Source of the DNA: Theocolax elegans
Lineage: Eukaryota; Arthropoda; Insecta; Hymenoptera; Cerocephalidae
Length of the DNA stretch: 64,000 bases
Direction of reading: 5' to 3'
Assembly (NCBI GenBank): GCA_026168455.1
Contig: CM047426.1
Location: forward strand, 24,536,528-24,600,527
Shown in pieces: positions 11,788-24,924 of this stretch (position 1 is the first letter of the stretch; each line of letters opens with the position of its first letter). The translations under genes were made by a program, and so were the position numbers. Under the pieces are notes generated by a model. It was not told the origin of the DNA, made no database searches, and saw nothing but the letters and a program-made list of their open reading frames with translations.

Positions 11788-14111
11788 ATGAAGTTCGAAA
11801 GTTTCGATAAAATTCAATTAATGTGTACGAGAAATTGCTTACATATATGAGCATATTTATACAAAATAATGTACTTTTGTACAAATGCAGAAAACTGTAT
11901 TACGTATATTACAAAGTATTTAAATTTATCCATTTCAATAAAATAACATTACTAATTAGATACTATACTTAATTAAAAAACCCAGTTATTTTCAATGACT
12001 ATAAATATAAGCTTGATAGTAACTAATTTAATATTTTCAGTACATATATTTCAAACTTATGTTTTTCTTTCTTCTCGACTATATTACGGTCGAAACAGAG
12101 AGCGTACTCAATTTATTATGGCATTTATTTCTGATGAAGCACGAACCCAACTGTTTAAGCCGAAAATCGAATAAATTCGAAAGAAAAATGACGATTAAGG
12201 TTGAAGAGAAAGGCGGTTGTGAAAAGAAGGCGAACAAATACACGGCTGGCGTCTTAAATAAAACGTTAGGGGGTCGAATAAGCGTAAAAAAATGTGTACG
12301 TGTTCAACAATACTATCATACGTAAAAGAAAAACAGAAATTGTATTATGTTTTTTACTCTCGCTGTTACATTCTTTTACTTCATTATTTAACATAGAACT
12401 TTTTTTAATATAAAATTTTAAGTGCAGTTAACAATTATAAATTAAAAAAAAAGGATACACCTACAAAATAGTAAAACAGAAAATAACAATTGTTTAACTA
12501 GCGGAAAGTTAATGATAATTTGATAGTTACATTTAATAAAAATATTATAATTTATAAATGTTATAAATATTTGGATGAATTACTAGAAGCACAAAATAAT
12601 GGAGAAAATTCATTAATGTAAACTCCTCAACATCAAGAAAATACAAAGACTTGTCCTACTTAAGTATTAAGCTTGATTCCCGTACAGAATGTCAGTATGT
12701 GCATTCCCTCAGGCTCGAGTATAGGAGAATTCATAAAACGAAAGAGGATATCGAATGAGGTTGTAAAAAGAACATAGAGGAAATACGTCGACGGAGGGTC
12801 GACAACATATTGCTAGGTTCACCTTATGTATTATGCATGAGAAAGACGCGCGAGTTTTCGGACGTTAACGAGTGGCTCTATTAATTGCGGAAAAGAGTTG
12901 GTGAGAAGAAAGTCACCCGCCGGCTACAAAAAGAAAATGCACGATTGTTGTGTTAAAAAAAGGGCGCGCGAAATTCGAATTCGACGCGCGGGATATTCGA
13001 ATTGGAAACAAAGGGGCTCCAGTGCTGGAGGATTCTTTGTGTGCATAGGGGAGTAAAGACAAAGGAGGGGAATACGAGAAGGAAAAGCTTTAACCCCGGG
13101 GCGAGTCTCGCATGGCTTTCACCTTTAAATTCTTCCAGCTCTTGAGGAAAGAAAAGAAAAGAAAAATAGAGACCGAGGTCCGGAAAATTTATTTTTGGTT
13201 ATATCCATGACAATAGGCAAACGTTTTTCCGTTATTGTTCCAATGTGGCTTGTGCTACTTTTCACCTAGAATGTTAATGAAAACGTTTTCACGCTGTATT
13301 TAAGTGTAGACTTTTTTTAATTCCGGCATACAACATATTCATCTTCGAAAGCTCCAATCAAGTTTGTTTTCAATATAATTTAAAGATGCGGTGATTTAAT
13401 TATTTTAGCCAATTCTGCAACCTGGTGGGTTCACTGTTCGAACAAAACAAGGTTTTTCGTTTATTAAATTTTATACTTGTTATTTCTTAAAATTTACTTT
13501 CACCCCGTTAATTTTACTTTTGCCCTTCAAATACGTTTTTCGCGCCCATTTTCAGAGACAAAAAGTGGTTACTTTAATCAATTTATTTATTCTACTTTCT
13601 ACCAAAATGGGAATAAACTTCTACTTTCGACCCCATGTTGCATAAAATATTACTACAAATTAACAGAAAAAATATTTTTCTAGTAAATACTGAGGTACAG
13701 TGCTAGAAATTTAATATGTAAGATTTTTTATGATTAAAAATATTAATTATAATTATTAACAATGAATTAATGATATTATGACAATGATATAGTCAGTTAT
13801 ATGATATACGTACACATTTTATCCTAATTTTATGATTATAAAATTATTTAAAAGAATGTTTATGTTAATGTTTATTATCATAAACCTCACACTTTTTTAG
13901 TCGTAGGTACAAAATATATATGTATATAAAACTAATATTTAAAAAACTTAATTTTGGATTTTTAAATACTACCTACTTTTAATATGATAATAAATTAAAA
14001 AAATAATATTAAAATATTATGACCAGCAGGTTATTAAAATATGTTGCATAAAATATTTATTTCTAGATTTATTAACAATGATAAATTTTTAATAAAAATA
14101 AATATGATATA
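11786..14111. repeat. Large local duplication 1, copy 2
   Basis: This is the second copy of the block at 7202-9538. In its first roughly 100 bases it has lost single bases at several places relative to copy 1 (for example gaaatgtttcg becomes gaaagtttcg). After that, identity is near complete through the 68-codon open frame at 13477-13683. The right flank differs from copy 1 immediately after the shared aaatatgatata. Confidence 0.9.
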
Positions 14112-14268
14112 ATAATGAATATATATATAATAAAATAATAATAAAATGATAACGATAAAATAATAATATAAAAATAACGCGTATAAAAATAAGTATAATT
14201 AACCCTAAAATTAACAAATTTCATTTGTTGAGAATTTACTTTACATCCTGCAATATTCTAAGAAATTT

Positions 14269-16571
14269 TTATAATTGATTAAAATAAGTAATACTGGATA
14301 TATTAAATTATATCAGATTAAACATTCAACATTATCTTTCACAATAATCGCAGAGAAATAAAACGAATACTGTCGAGTATTGAAAAATTCAGTAAAGAAA
14401 AGTATCTAATGCGAAGTCCGAAAAAGTAGAGTAAAAATTTCTATCATAAATTATTTTCTCTTCGCGGATCTATATAACCGTGGCCTAATAGCAATACACT
14501 TCCGCATCCATATTTCATAGAAGTAACAAAAAAAAAAAAAAAACAAAACGATATACCTCGGTAACGAGGGAGGCGAAAAAATATCCTGATTTTTGCGTCG
14601 TACCTTTTGTTTACAAAAAAGGACAGTCGATCGATTAACGTTACAAGCCTCTAATAAAGGGAAAAAGAGCACAAGTAGACAGGGAGTACGAAGAAAAAAC
14701 ATATTACGCCTTTATGTACAAGAGATAAAAAGTCCAGTCGCGTCTACCGGTCGCTGCATATAAGGAACGGTGCGCGGGCGCTAAAGTAGCCTTGATGCGA
14801 AACCGATAATGTCGCGCGGCGCAAACGCAAACCACCACGACCTTCGTGTCCCTCTCTTTCACGTATAGCCTCAGTTGCTACTACTATTTCGTACTCGTCG
14901 CACATATATGTAGTATTAGATTTTATACAGCCCTTGATACTGTTGTGCTAGGCAGATTTTTCTATACGAGTATATAACTATAATATGTTCGAAAACAAAA
15001 TTACGATTTTACCCAACACACCGGTTTTTTTTTTACAGTTTATTTCACTTTTCTCGATGGAGCTGAAGGAAAAGAGTTTTACTTTTCATTTTGATTTGTA
15101 TTATACATCGAGGTAATGTTTGCTTTCCATTAGAGTTTCATTAAATGATATTTACCTTTTATTGCAAGTTGTTACAAAAAAACATTTTTCTCGAGATGGC
15201 AACTATACAACTTGCGAAGCTTATCCTTCGTGATTTTGTTTTCTACGTACCAGAATAAATTCGAATTGCTTGCGAGCTTCGTATGGATTTTATATACTAT
15301 TAAGACAATGTTTTAGTACATTAATAAAAACGAATAAATATCGATTGAAATACATGTTATCATGCAACATAAAAAGCTAGCTTAAAAATAAAATTTTATC
15401 TACTGGAATAAAAAGATTGTCTGTTTATTTAGAAACTTTTTTTATTCTTGTCACGTTTTCACTGTTAAGCTTTAAAAAAAATCTAGAAATTCTAAAAAAA
15501 GTAGAATATACTGAAAAGTTAATTATATTTTTGCAAATGTGGCAAACATTCGCTTTTTACAACTAATATAAATCTACATGTATGTGAAACAATCATACAC
15601 AAATGCATACTATTTATAATAGTCATAAGATTAGAAATTATAAATAGTTTAATATAATATCATCTTGCTTGACATAACTACTTTACCAGAGGAAGTATAT
15701 AAAATATTCTTGAAATACTCAGAACACGTACGACCTCTACAGTTAATCCTTTATCTATTTCACACTATATATATATATTAATATTAGTATTAATTAGAAT
15801 GTATATAAGTTTGACACTTGATTATTACAGTTAATATATCAGTCATTAAAAATGAAAACAATTATGTAGAAAATGCATTTTAAATATAAATTAGACATAA
15901 AATATGTGAATATTTATCGTTTGATAGTATATTTATTTTAAATTTATAATATTATAAGATTTTTAAAAAGTTATTTCGATATAATTATTGGAAATAATAT
16001 TTACATTTGAAAATAAATAATAAAGGTTATCCCGTTGAACAAAATACTATCAAAATTATATCATGTTCGATCATAATCTGCATATATATTATTTTTTTTT
16101 TTTTTTTTTTTTATGTTATTTAACGTCGCTCTATTATGCTGCCAGGGCTAATCAGCGACGGAGGTGACGGTGTGTCTGTAATCAAAGCACATGTAGTTGA
16201 AACAGTGGTGCTTGTGTCCATCGAAGATATCATCGGTCACTGTAATTAGTCTAATAATTACAGTTTCCTGTCCTCCCGATGGAACCACCGCGATCCTCTT
16301 TACATCTTCGCGTCCCTAACGTTCCCTATAGTTCAGATGCCCGTGCCTCTCATGCACTGACAAGTGCACGAAACGCACGCGCATCTGAACTGGCGTCACA
16401 TTATAGTGACACGCCGAGCCACTGAGTCGCGGTGTTCGAAAAAATGCACATGAAAAAAATTTTCAGAGGTACACGTCTGGGATCGAACCCACGACCCTCG
16501 GTGTGAGAGTCGGGAGCTCTACCCATGAGCCACCGCGGCTCCATATATATATTATTTGCCGAGAGAACTTC
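14269..16571. repeat. Tandem duplication 2, copy A (contains a SINE)
   Basis: This unit is repeated immediately downstream at 16572-18394. The two copies share ttataattgattaaaataag at the left edge and gccgagagaacttct at the right edge. Copy A is longer because of the SINE at about 16091-16541 and an extra stretch of roughly 50 bp near 15925-15975. Its last 350 bases before the SINE carry many single-base losses relative to copy B. The open frames in both copies (14451-14702 and 16642-17007, minus) differ in length only through homopolymer indels and are not credible genes. Confidence 0.9.
16091..16541 (-). mobile_element. Full-length tRNA-derived SINE
   Basis: On the minus strand the head carries an RNA polymerase III A box (TGGCTCATGGG, plus 16522-16532) and a B box (GGTTCGATCCC, plus 16479-16489). 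A body of about 400 bp follows, ending in a long A tail (the T run at about 16092-16112). Flanking target-site duplications are visible: catatatattattt on the left (16081) and catatatatattattt on the right (16542). The tRNA-like head does not fold as a real tRNA: the T stem has mismatches and the acceptor stem has no 3' partner. The core cctccgtcgctgattagc is shared with the element at 35457. Confidence 0.85.
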
Positions 16572-18394
16572 TTATAATTGATTAAAATAAGTAATACTGG
16601 ATATATTAAATTATATCAGATTAAACATTCAACATTATCTTTCACAATAATCGCAGAGAAATAAAACGAATACTGTCGAGTATTGAAAAATTCAGTAAAG
16701 AAAAGTATCTAATGCGAAGTCCGAAAAAGTAGAGTAAAAAATTTCTATCATAAATTATTTTCTTCTTCGCGGATCTATATAACCGTGGCCTAATAGCAAT
16801 ACACTTCCGCATCCATATTTCATAGAAGTAACAAAAAAAAAAAAAAACAAAACGATATACCTCGGTAACGAGGGAGGCGAAAAAATATCCTGATTTTTGC
16901 GTCGCACCTTTTTGTTTACAAAAAAGGACAGTCGATCGATTAACGTTACAAGCCTCTAATAAAGGGAAAAAGAGCACAAGTAGACAGGGAGTACGAAGAA
17001 AAAACATATTACGCCTTTATGTACAAGAGATAAAAAGTCCAGTCGCGTCTACCGGTCGCTGCATATAAGGAACGGTGCGCGGGCGCTAAAGTAGCCTTGA
17101 TGCGAAACCGATAATGTCGCGCGGCGCAAACGCAAACCACCACGACCTTCGTGTCCCTCTCTTTCACGTATAGCCTCAGTTGCTACTACTATTTCGTACT
17201 CGTCGCACATATATGTAGTATTAGATTTTTATACAGCCCTTGATACTGTTGTGCTAGGCAGATTTTTCTATACGAGTATATAACTATAATATGTTCGAAA
17301 ACAAAATTACGATTTTACCCAACACACCGGTTTTTTTTTTTTACAGTTTATTTCACTTTTCTCGATGGAGCTGAAGGAAAAGAGTTTTACTTTTCATTTT
17401 GATTTGTATTATACATCGAGGTAATGTTTGCTTTCCATTAGAGTTTCATTAAATGATATTTACCTTTTATTGCAAGTTGTTACAAAAAACATTTTTCTCG
17501 AGATGGCAACTATACAACTTGCGAAGCTTATCCTTCGTGATTTTGTTTTCTACGTACCAGAATAAATTCGAATTGCTTGCGAGCTTCGTATGGATTTTAT
17601 ATACTATTAAGACAATGTTTTAGTACATTAATAAAAACGAATAAATATCGATTGAAATACATGTTATCATGCAACATAAAAAGCTAGCTTAAAAATAAAA
17701 TTTTATCTACTGGAATAAAAAGATTGTCTGTTTATTTAGAAACTTTTTTTATTCTTGTCACGTTTTCACTGTTAAGCTTTAAAAAAATCTAGAAATTCTA
17801 AAAAAAGTAGAATATACTGAAAAGTTAATTATATTTTTGCAAATGTGGCAAACATTCGCTTTTTACAACTAATATAAATCTACATGTATGTGAAACAATC
17901 ATACACAAATGCATACTATTTATAATAGTCATAAAGAATTAGAAATTATAAATAGTTTTAATATAATATCATCTTGCTTGACATAACTACTTTACCAGAG
18001 GATGTATATAAAATATTCTTGAAATACTCAGAACACGTACGACCTCTACAGTTAATCCTTTATTCTATTTCACACTATATATATATATTAATAATTAGTA
18101 TTAAATTATAGAATGTATATAAGTTTGACACTTGATTATTACAGTTAATATATCAGTCATTAAAAATGAAAACAATTATGTAGAAAATACATTTTAAATA
18201 TAAAATTAGACATAAAAATATGTGAATATTTATCGTTTTTAAAAATGTTATTTCGATATAATTATATGCAAATAATATTTACATTTGAAAATAAATAATG
18301 AAGATTATCCCGTTGAACAAAATACCTACTATCAAAATTAATATCATGTTCGATCAAATAATCTGTCTATTTATTATTTGCCGAGAGAACTTCT
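16572..18394. repeat. Tandem duplication 2, copy B (SINE-free)
   Basis: This is the second copy of 14269-16571. At the position of the SINE in copy A, this copy reads ctatttattatttgccg without interruption (about 18366-18382). It therefore preserves the empty target site. Confidence 0.9.
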
Positions 18395-18989
18395 ACGTTT
18401 ATAAAAAAATACTTTCAGAATTAATGTATCATTGTATTTGTATGCTCAATAACAGAATCACAATACGTACATCTAAAAGCGATTAATTGTATATAAAAAC
18501 AATATATTAATGTCAGGTAGTTAATTGTTCTTGTACCAGGGTTTCCTTCAGATTGCGCTTTCAAACTTTGTTGCCGTAAATATGAACTTGAGGCTATATA
18601 CACGAGCAAGCCGAGTGAACGATAAAAATCAATAATATCGAGCAGATTCTTTCCCTAAATAACTTGTATGAGTACATGTATATATATATACATACGTATA
18701 GACATATATCCATATAAATCCCGTCTCTTCCGACGCACTGCCGCAAAGTGTAAATTCGCCGGGGGTACGCAATCCGGCTCGACAAATCAAAATGCAAAGG
18801 CCTAAAAGCACTTAGCTTACGTGTGTGTGCACGAAAGAAAAAGTGTGCGCAAAGTAAATTGTGTGTGTGTATGTGTGGGAGTCTAAAAACAAGGGCAAAC
18901 GCAATTCGTGTAAAATTTTACGAAGAGAAATTTTCCAACTGGACGAATAAACTTTTTTACAAGGCAACCCGGCAAGAGGAGGTATTAAT

Positions 18990-19500
18990 CCCAGAAGAAA
19001 AGCCGCGAGACGCCTCACGCGATCTCATTCGAGATGCATCTCGAGTAGCTCGTTCATCCGAGCGAGCGCGCGAAACGCCCTGGAAATTTCTCTCGGCTGC
19101 GAAGCGTAGTTATATGTACGAAGGGGCCAGCCGACGCCAGGCTATCCCAAGGATCTACAACGAAGGTTTTCGCGTTCCCTACCCTACAAGTATACTACAC
19201 CCGTTCTAGTGGTGCCGGGGCCAGTTTAATTTACGGCCGGACGACTAGGAAGACGGACAGCCGGCAGCTGCTACAGACCGCTTTATACTGTGCGGTGGTT
19301 CCTCTGTGTTTTAGTGCGTTTGCGGCTCGAGGCCCTCTAGCCCCCTATGGAAATTGGAAATTCCGCACCCACTTGCGGGAATTATCGGATCTGTTTGCTT
19401 TCCGCGGACCGACTTTTTGGGACGTGCGATTGATTGGTTTTGTTCGTTCTGCCGCACGACTTCGTTGACAACGATTTATTTCCTCTTTCGGCCTCCTCGA
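18990..19500. other. GC/CpG-rich island upstream of the promoter-like site
   Basis: CpG-dense sequence contrasts with the AT-rich flanks on both sides. A 128-codon open frame crosses its left part (18823-19209), but its composition gives no recognisable domain. Interpreted as regulatory or 5' non-coding DNA. Confidence 0.4.
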
Positions 19501-19547
19501 TTAATCGGCCGCGCGCACTGCATTCACTTCACACACACAAAAACACA

Positions 19548-19650
19548 CACGTGTATATGAAGATATATGCATATTAAGGGCTTCTCGTTATTCCCACGTG
19601 TCTTTAGTGATTCTGCTATAAAAGGACACTTCAATCGAGCTACTTGTACT
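19548..19650 (+). promoter_or_regulatory. Promoter-like site: two E boxes and a TATA box
   Basis: CACGTG occurs at 19548-19553 and 19595-19600, followed by a consensus TATAAAAG at 19617-19624. The site lies at the downstream edge of a GC-rich island (18990-19500). A start would be expected near 19645-19655 if the box is used. No coding exon is evident downstream, so any transcript would begin with a non-coding exon. CACGTG is the site of bHLH factors such as Myc/Max or Clock-type dimers (established knowledge); use here is inference. Confidence 0.35.
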
Positions 19651-22319
19651 AGTGTTACTTGTGTTGGATAAAAACACTTGCGTGTTTACGTTTCTATTCG
19701 TAATGCATTTATTTATAAACATTATAAAATTAAACTTAAATGAATTTAAACTATTTATTTAAAACTAAATAAACTTGATATATATTTTTCAAGGCTGACT
19801 AATTACTGGTTGTTTATGTATCTTATACAGTACACCGGATCTATAAAGCGTGGCGTGATAAAACTCCTTTGTAGATGCTATCTTGTTACAGCTTCATTAA
19901 AGAGAGAACAACCTGCACGTAGAAACTTTATAAAAAAAACTACATATTTTGAAAATTTAATACATCTCGTGAATTTGGGTTTAATTAGCTATTCTTATAT
20001 ATTCTACTACATTTCCAGATGAGTCCAGGGCTTTTGATAACATTGATTGTGGGATATTTTTATAAAATTGTTAATCCGTGAAAGATTTACTTACACAAAG
20101 TTTACAGGCAGCACAGAACTGTAAACGAGAGAGCTTTAGAACACTTTATAAATACAGATTAATATGTATACATAATATATACAAGTGTTTTTAATTTTCA
20201 ATATTCTTCATTTTTTAATCAATAGTTCAACTGTAACATGTAATTTAATAAAGTATTATAATTTATTTTAGCAAAGTAATTGACATTACACACTCTGAAT
20301 GAACTTATGAACTTTTAAAATTAGCTTAATGTGCATAAAAAACTATAAATTAATCTAATTATTTATTTGTATTAGAGTTTCTTAGAGTTTTTGCGATAAA
20401 TTGTCCATTCGAACATTAGTAAATATATTATTATATAAAAAAGCTATTTGAAACAGTGTTTGAAATTTGAAGAAAGACGCATATCAACCACTAATATTTG
20501 CATGTCCAAAGATCATAAATAATTCAAGGTAAAAATGTATACGTAGAAGCTCTTACCAGGGTATACAAAGGGAATTTCCACCGAAATTAGCAAACGCAAG
20601 TGGAACAACCACAGGTACCAGGCGTATTTTCACTCAAAAACCTTTCGAGTGTACGCGCGGCATCGCCTACACAGACGTTTTCGCGGTTACGCGAATCCAC
20701 GTACGCATTCAACGGGAATTTGATTTCGCTTGACGCGCCTCGCTGCGCGTAACGCGCTTATGTTTAAGTGCTCAGCAAATTTTCCGTAGCACTTGCGCGA
20801 GGTAACCCCTCTTCGATTGTTTTTTTCCTGTAGCGCACGTCATTCACTCCGGGTAAAATCTTTAACTTTGCGTGCTTTTGTGTGGTATCCAAGTGGGTAT
20901 ACTCTTCAACTTTTGTTTATCGTCAATCTACATATATCCTTGTTTAATTGGTGCTTGTTATTTTTCAATTGGCGCTATTCAGTAAAATCTCTTTTTCAAT
21001 TCGGAAGTAAAGATGTTTTTTTTGATAATTTTAAGTATTACCTCGCAAATGTTCTGTGGATATTTTGTTAATTGATATTGTGATCGATTAAAATTATATA
21101 TAAATATAATTTCTTTTTAGGATTTCTAAAGAATTGTTAAAAACATTTATTATTTATTTCTTAGTTATTTTACGTCTTCTCTTAGACATGCTAGCACCAT
21201 CTCAACTTCTTGAGTATAAAACAAATTTATATAGGATAACAAATTTCAATATCTTCCGTAAAATAAAAATCGGGTAAAAATTTTAAAAAGTTCGCTTAAA
21301 TTTTATTACACTTTAATTTCTTTTAGAGTACCATTTTCAATGCTACATTTATTCACTAAGTATAAATTTAAAGAAATATAAAATAAGTATATTTTCGACA
21401 ATGAGTGACATTAAATTTATAATCCTGAATTTTACTTGGTACAAAATCTACCTTTTCAAGAATATTTTAGTAAATTTTCGGAAAGTTAAACTTAAAACAG
21501 CTTTTGAAGAAAATGGATTGAAGCTTAGAGAATAATTGAACAGCTTTATGTCGAAAGCGGATAAGTCCATTTTTCGTGCTCTTTAAAAAAAACGGTTTCA
21601 TTTTGACCCAGTTCTATGTACTTCCTATATACAAATCCTCTTCGACGCGGCTTTGAAAACAAACAGTCTGTTTATATATAAATGTATTTATAATAACTAC
21701 GTTTTTGTTTTTATTTATTATAATAGAAACTTTATTAATATGTCGACACACCCTCATTAAAAATATTTTCCCTGCATTAACAGGCTTTGTATTCAAAATT
21801 TTAATTAGAGTTGAGAAATTACAATCGTAAATATTAAAAAAATTATACAATCTCATCTATCTTAGATATTGTGAATAATTTTAATTTTTATATAATTTAC
21901 GATTTATGTAATAATAATGAGCGATTTATATTACATACAATAAATGTTAATCATACATGATTAACTACTGAATAAAACTGAAAATAAATTTCTAAGAGAA
22001 ATATTATGCAATTAAGAATATCCACTTAAAATGTTATAGCCTGATAAAGATATCCATTAAAGAAAAAAAATGCCCTTTACTAAATGCATTATAAGTAAGT
22101 ATAAAATTGCTAAAAATAAGTTAATTTTAAACGCCCACATAGGCGCAACAGAGAAAGATGCAGATACATAGAATGTCGACACACTCAGGAAAATCATTAG
22201 CAACAAGAGTGTTAGTTCAGTGAAAAATATCGAGTAAAGTTCATGCACACGAGAGACCGAGGTTCGAAAGCCCTGAGCATCAAGAATTTAGGAAAGTACG
22301 ATGAAGCTAGACAAAAAGC
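19651..22319. other. AT-rich non-coding DNA
   Basis: One CpG-rich patch lies at 20560-20810. The rest is AT-rich with chance frames only. Confidence 0.5.
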
Positions 22320-22472
22320 AGGCTCGCGTATCTATCCTAGTGCATGTCCCCTTCTCTTTCCGTTCCCTCTTTCTCTCTGAAGCGCACTAATATCACAAGA
22401 AATACTGTTATTGCGACTAACATTTCGCGGAAAGTTTCGCGTAAGCTCCAAGCTCCGAGGAAAGGGGCCTCG

Positions 22473-22511
22473 ATGGTGGATGGTGGATGGTGGTGGCGGT
22501 GGGGGTGGGTT
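22473..22511 (+). repeat. G-rich minisatellite with quadruplex potential
   Basis: Repeated gatggtg-type units grade into a run of GG and GGGGG blocks. Many closely spaced G tracts make a two- or three-layer G-quadruplex possible. Confidence 0.7.
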
Positions 22512-22767
22512 GAGAACGATGGAAGATGCGGGGTGTCGGAGGACTTTAAACGATACCTGCCCTCGTATTTTACGTCGGGTGTTATTTACTTCGGTGGCGG
22601 CCGGCTGCGTCTCACGCACCACGCCGAGGTAACCGGCATCATTGACCGAGCTTCGCGCGTACTCCTCTCGTTACGTCGCGTAATTGGCTCGCGTTAGGTC
22701 TTGCTACGCCAAGTGTATACATGCTCGACGAGTCGGGTTACCCGAGACGTCTCCTTCATCCCTTTTC

Positions 22768-22793
22768 TTTTCGTCTTCTTCTTCTTCTTCTTC
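22768..22793. repeat. (TTC)n microsatellite
   Basis: Perfect run of about six or seven TTC trimers after a TTTCTTTTCG lead-in. Confidence 0.9.
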
Positions 22794-24240
22794 TGTACAG
22801 ACACACATATGTGACTGGAGAGTTCACTATATCTCGAGGTGTATATTCGCTGTCGTTTTCACTTTTTCGCGGCACCTCTGGCTGCGAGTATACAGTTGTG
22901 ACGTTACAAGTTTTCCAAGTTAGATTGCGGTGCCATGCGCGCTCGAGCACCGCGCGAGTCTTGTGCCTATCGTAATTTATGCGGGTCGTTAAGTGGGATC
23001 TGCAGTTAATGAACTTCGTAAATAATATAATAAGAGAGTATATATATATATATACATATATACGCGTAAACTGTTAGTTACTCGAGTACAGCGTCTTTGT
23101 ATCTAACGAAAGTTAATTATATTGCCACTAAGTTTGTATCCTATCAAACTTTCCGTAGTGCACGTGAATTAGGAGATTATTTTTACTACATTACCGAATA
23201 TCTTCATATGTATTTACTTTTACCTCCGTATCACAATATTTCAAATCCATTTAAACCGCGTTTCAACAACTTTTTCTCAGTTTTTGTAACTTTTTGTTAG
23301 CGTAATAACGTGAGTCGTCGTGTTGTTCATCAATTTTCCTTTTTTTTTTTATAAAGTACAAGAAATAAATATCTCGATTTTGTGTGTATTGTAGAAGAAA
23401 CGATTTTCTAAAAACTTGCAACGCTTACAATACGTGATCAATACCTACAGCACATATCGATAACAATTGATTAAACTAAACTTGAAATAAAGTAGGACAA
23501 CTAGATTTATAAAGCAAGAGAGTATTTGTTATAATGACACGGATTAAAATTCATTTTATATATCAATTCCCTTAACGCTTATTCAATCATCCTAAGCGGT
23601 TTATAAGCCGTGTTTGATGTTAATTAATAGAGTTCACATCAAACACAGGTTCAAGTGTTGCTTCACACGCTAAACTCGCAGCTACCCGGATTATCAATAT
23701 CACATTTCAATATCAGAGCTCGTACATATACTACGCAATGCATTAATCGAGTAATCATACGTAGCAAGTCACTCGCACTGCAGTATTCCCTATAAAAATA
23801 AAACAAACTTCGTAACTTAAATCTAAAATTTGATCAAATTAATTATGATATGTCAAGGTTTTAGTTCGTATGTACGTTGTACATATTTAATCGCGCAGTT
23901 AGAAGTTTAACAACGAGATATATAGTCATGTTTAATGCAACATATTACGCAAATCTGTAATAAGCGTTAATTAATTAAATGTGCAATTGCGCATATGACT
24001 GCATAGTTTGTGTATCGATGAATTACCGCAGAAATATACGTGTTACCTGACATACCCATGCCTATATGAATAATTTAATTTTTTAATTGTATCGTAAACA
24101 AGGCACGGTGAAAAGTGGCAGTTTCTTTATGGATTGATAGATCAGTCGATACGGGCATTTGGAATAACAAGAAAATATTAAAGTTTTGTAAAGGGGATTT
24201 AAAATCGTAAAGTAAAAATCAGTTAGGAATAATAAACAGG

Positions 24241-24267
24241 CAGAGAGAGAGAGAGAGAGAGAGAGAC
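24241..24267. repeat. (GA)n microsatellite
   Basis: An uninterrupted run of about 13 GA dinucleotides. A shorter one lies at about 24717-24738. Confidence 0.95.
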
Positions 24268-24892
24268 ACGATAAGGGAATACCGTAAAGCAAATTTCTCG
24301 TTAATTTTATCACCCACGTATCGGCGATTCATCGTATAAAATAGGAAAAAAAAGGAACAAGTTTTAAAGGGAAACTCCGGGCTCGATGGGAACGTCTGCG
24401 CAAGCTGATTATGCCGTCTCTAGCGTTCTTTCTACGATGCCCGAGGGTAATAACGGCGATGTTTTCTCCTGCCTGCGTTTCGATTGCGTCTCTCTATCCC
24501 CTCTGATTCTCTTATTATGGGGTTGCTCGAGCTACCGAGGTATTTGAAAACGAGACGAAGTCATTCCCGAAACAAGCTGATATTCCCGAGAAAGTATTCT
24601 GCAAATGATATGCGACCTGTGAATTCATGGGATGAGACTTGCCAGAGCCACGAAGACGCAAATTGTCGTAGAGGGTGAGGAAGAGAGATAGATAGAATTA
24701 TTTAGATAGAAAGAAAGAGAGAGAGAGAGAGAGAGAGAAATAGTTACGTAGCTGATGGGGAAGGAGAGAGAAGGTCAGGGAAAAACGAGAGCGGAATGGA
24801 CTGTGAACTGCGTGTTGGATAGCTGTGCGAACAACTGCATAATAAAGCTGTTTCTGCAGATTGCATAGATTACCATAGCGTAGCTTACTTTC

Positions 24893-24924
24893 CGTGCGCG
24901 CGCGCGCGCGTGTGTGTGTGTGTA
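24893..24924. repeat. Alternating CG/TG tract with Z-DNA potential
   Basis: A run of CG dinucleotides passes directly into a run of TG dinucleotides, giving about 32 bp of uninterrupted alternating pyrimidine and purine. This is the classical Z-DNA-forming pattern. It follows a GA-rich tract at 24713-24740. Confidence 0.8.

Larger units (their letters stand above)
22320..22980. other. GC/CpG-rich island
   Basis: A long CpG-rich block holds the G-rich minisatellite and the TTC run. Open frames exist on both strands at once, as expected from low stop-codon frequency in GC-rich DNA, so no gene is called. Confidence 0.4.

Noticed and set aside
16468..16541. tRNA gene on the minus strand
   Set aside because: A and B boxes are present, but the T stem is mismatched, the acceptor stem has no 3' partner, and the sequence continues into a SINE body with an A tail and target-site duplications.
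16642..17007. 121-codon minus-strand frame, with an 83-codon counterpart in the other duplicate at 14451-14702
   Set aside because: The two near-identical copies give different frames because of homopolymer indels, so there is no conserved protein.
18823..19209. 128-codon open frame starting in a GT-rich run
   Set aside because: The start lies in a low-complexity GT repeat and the rest is CpG-island DNA; no domain or splice context.
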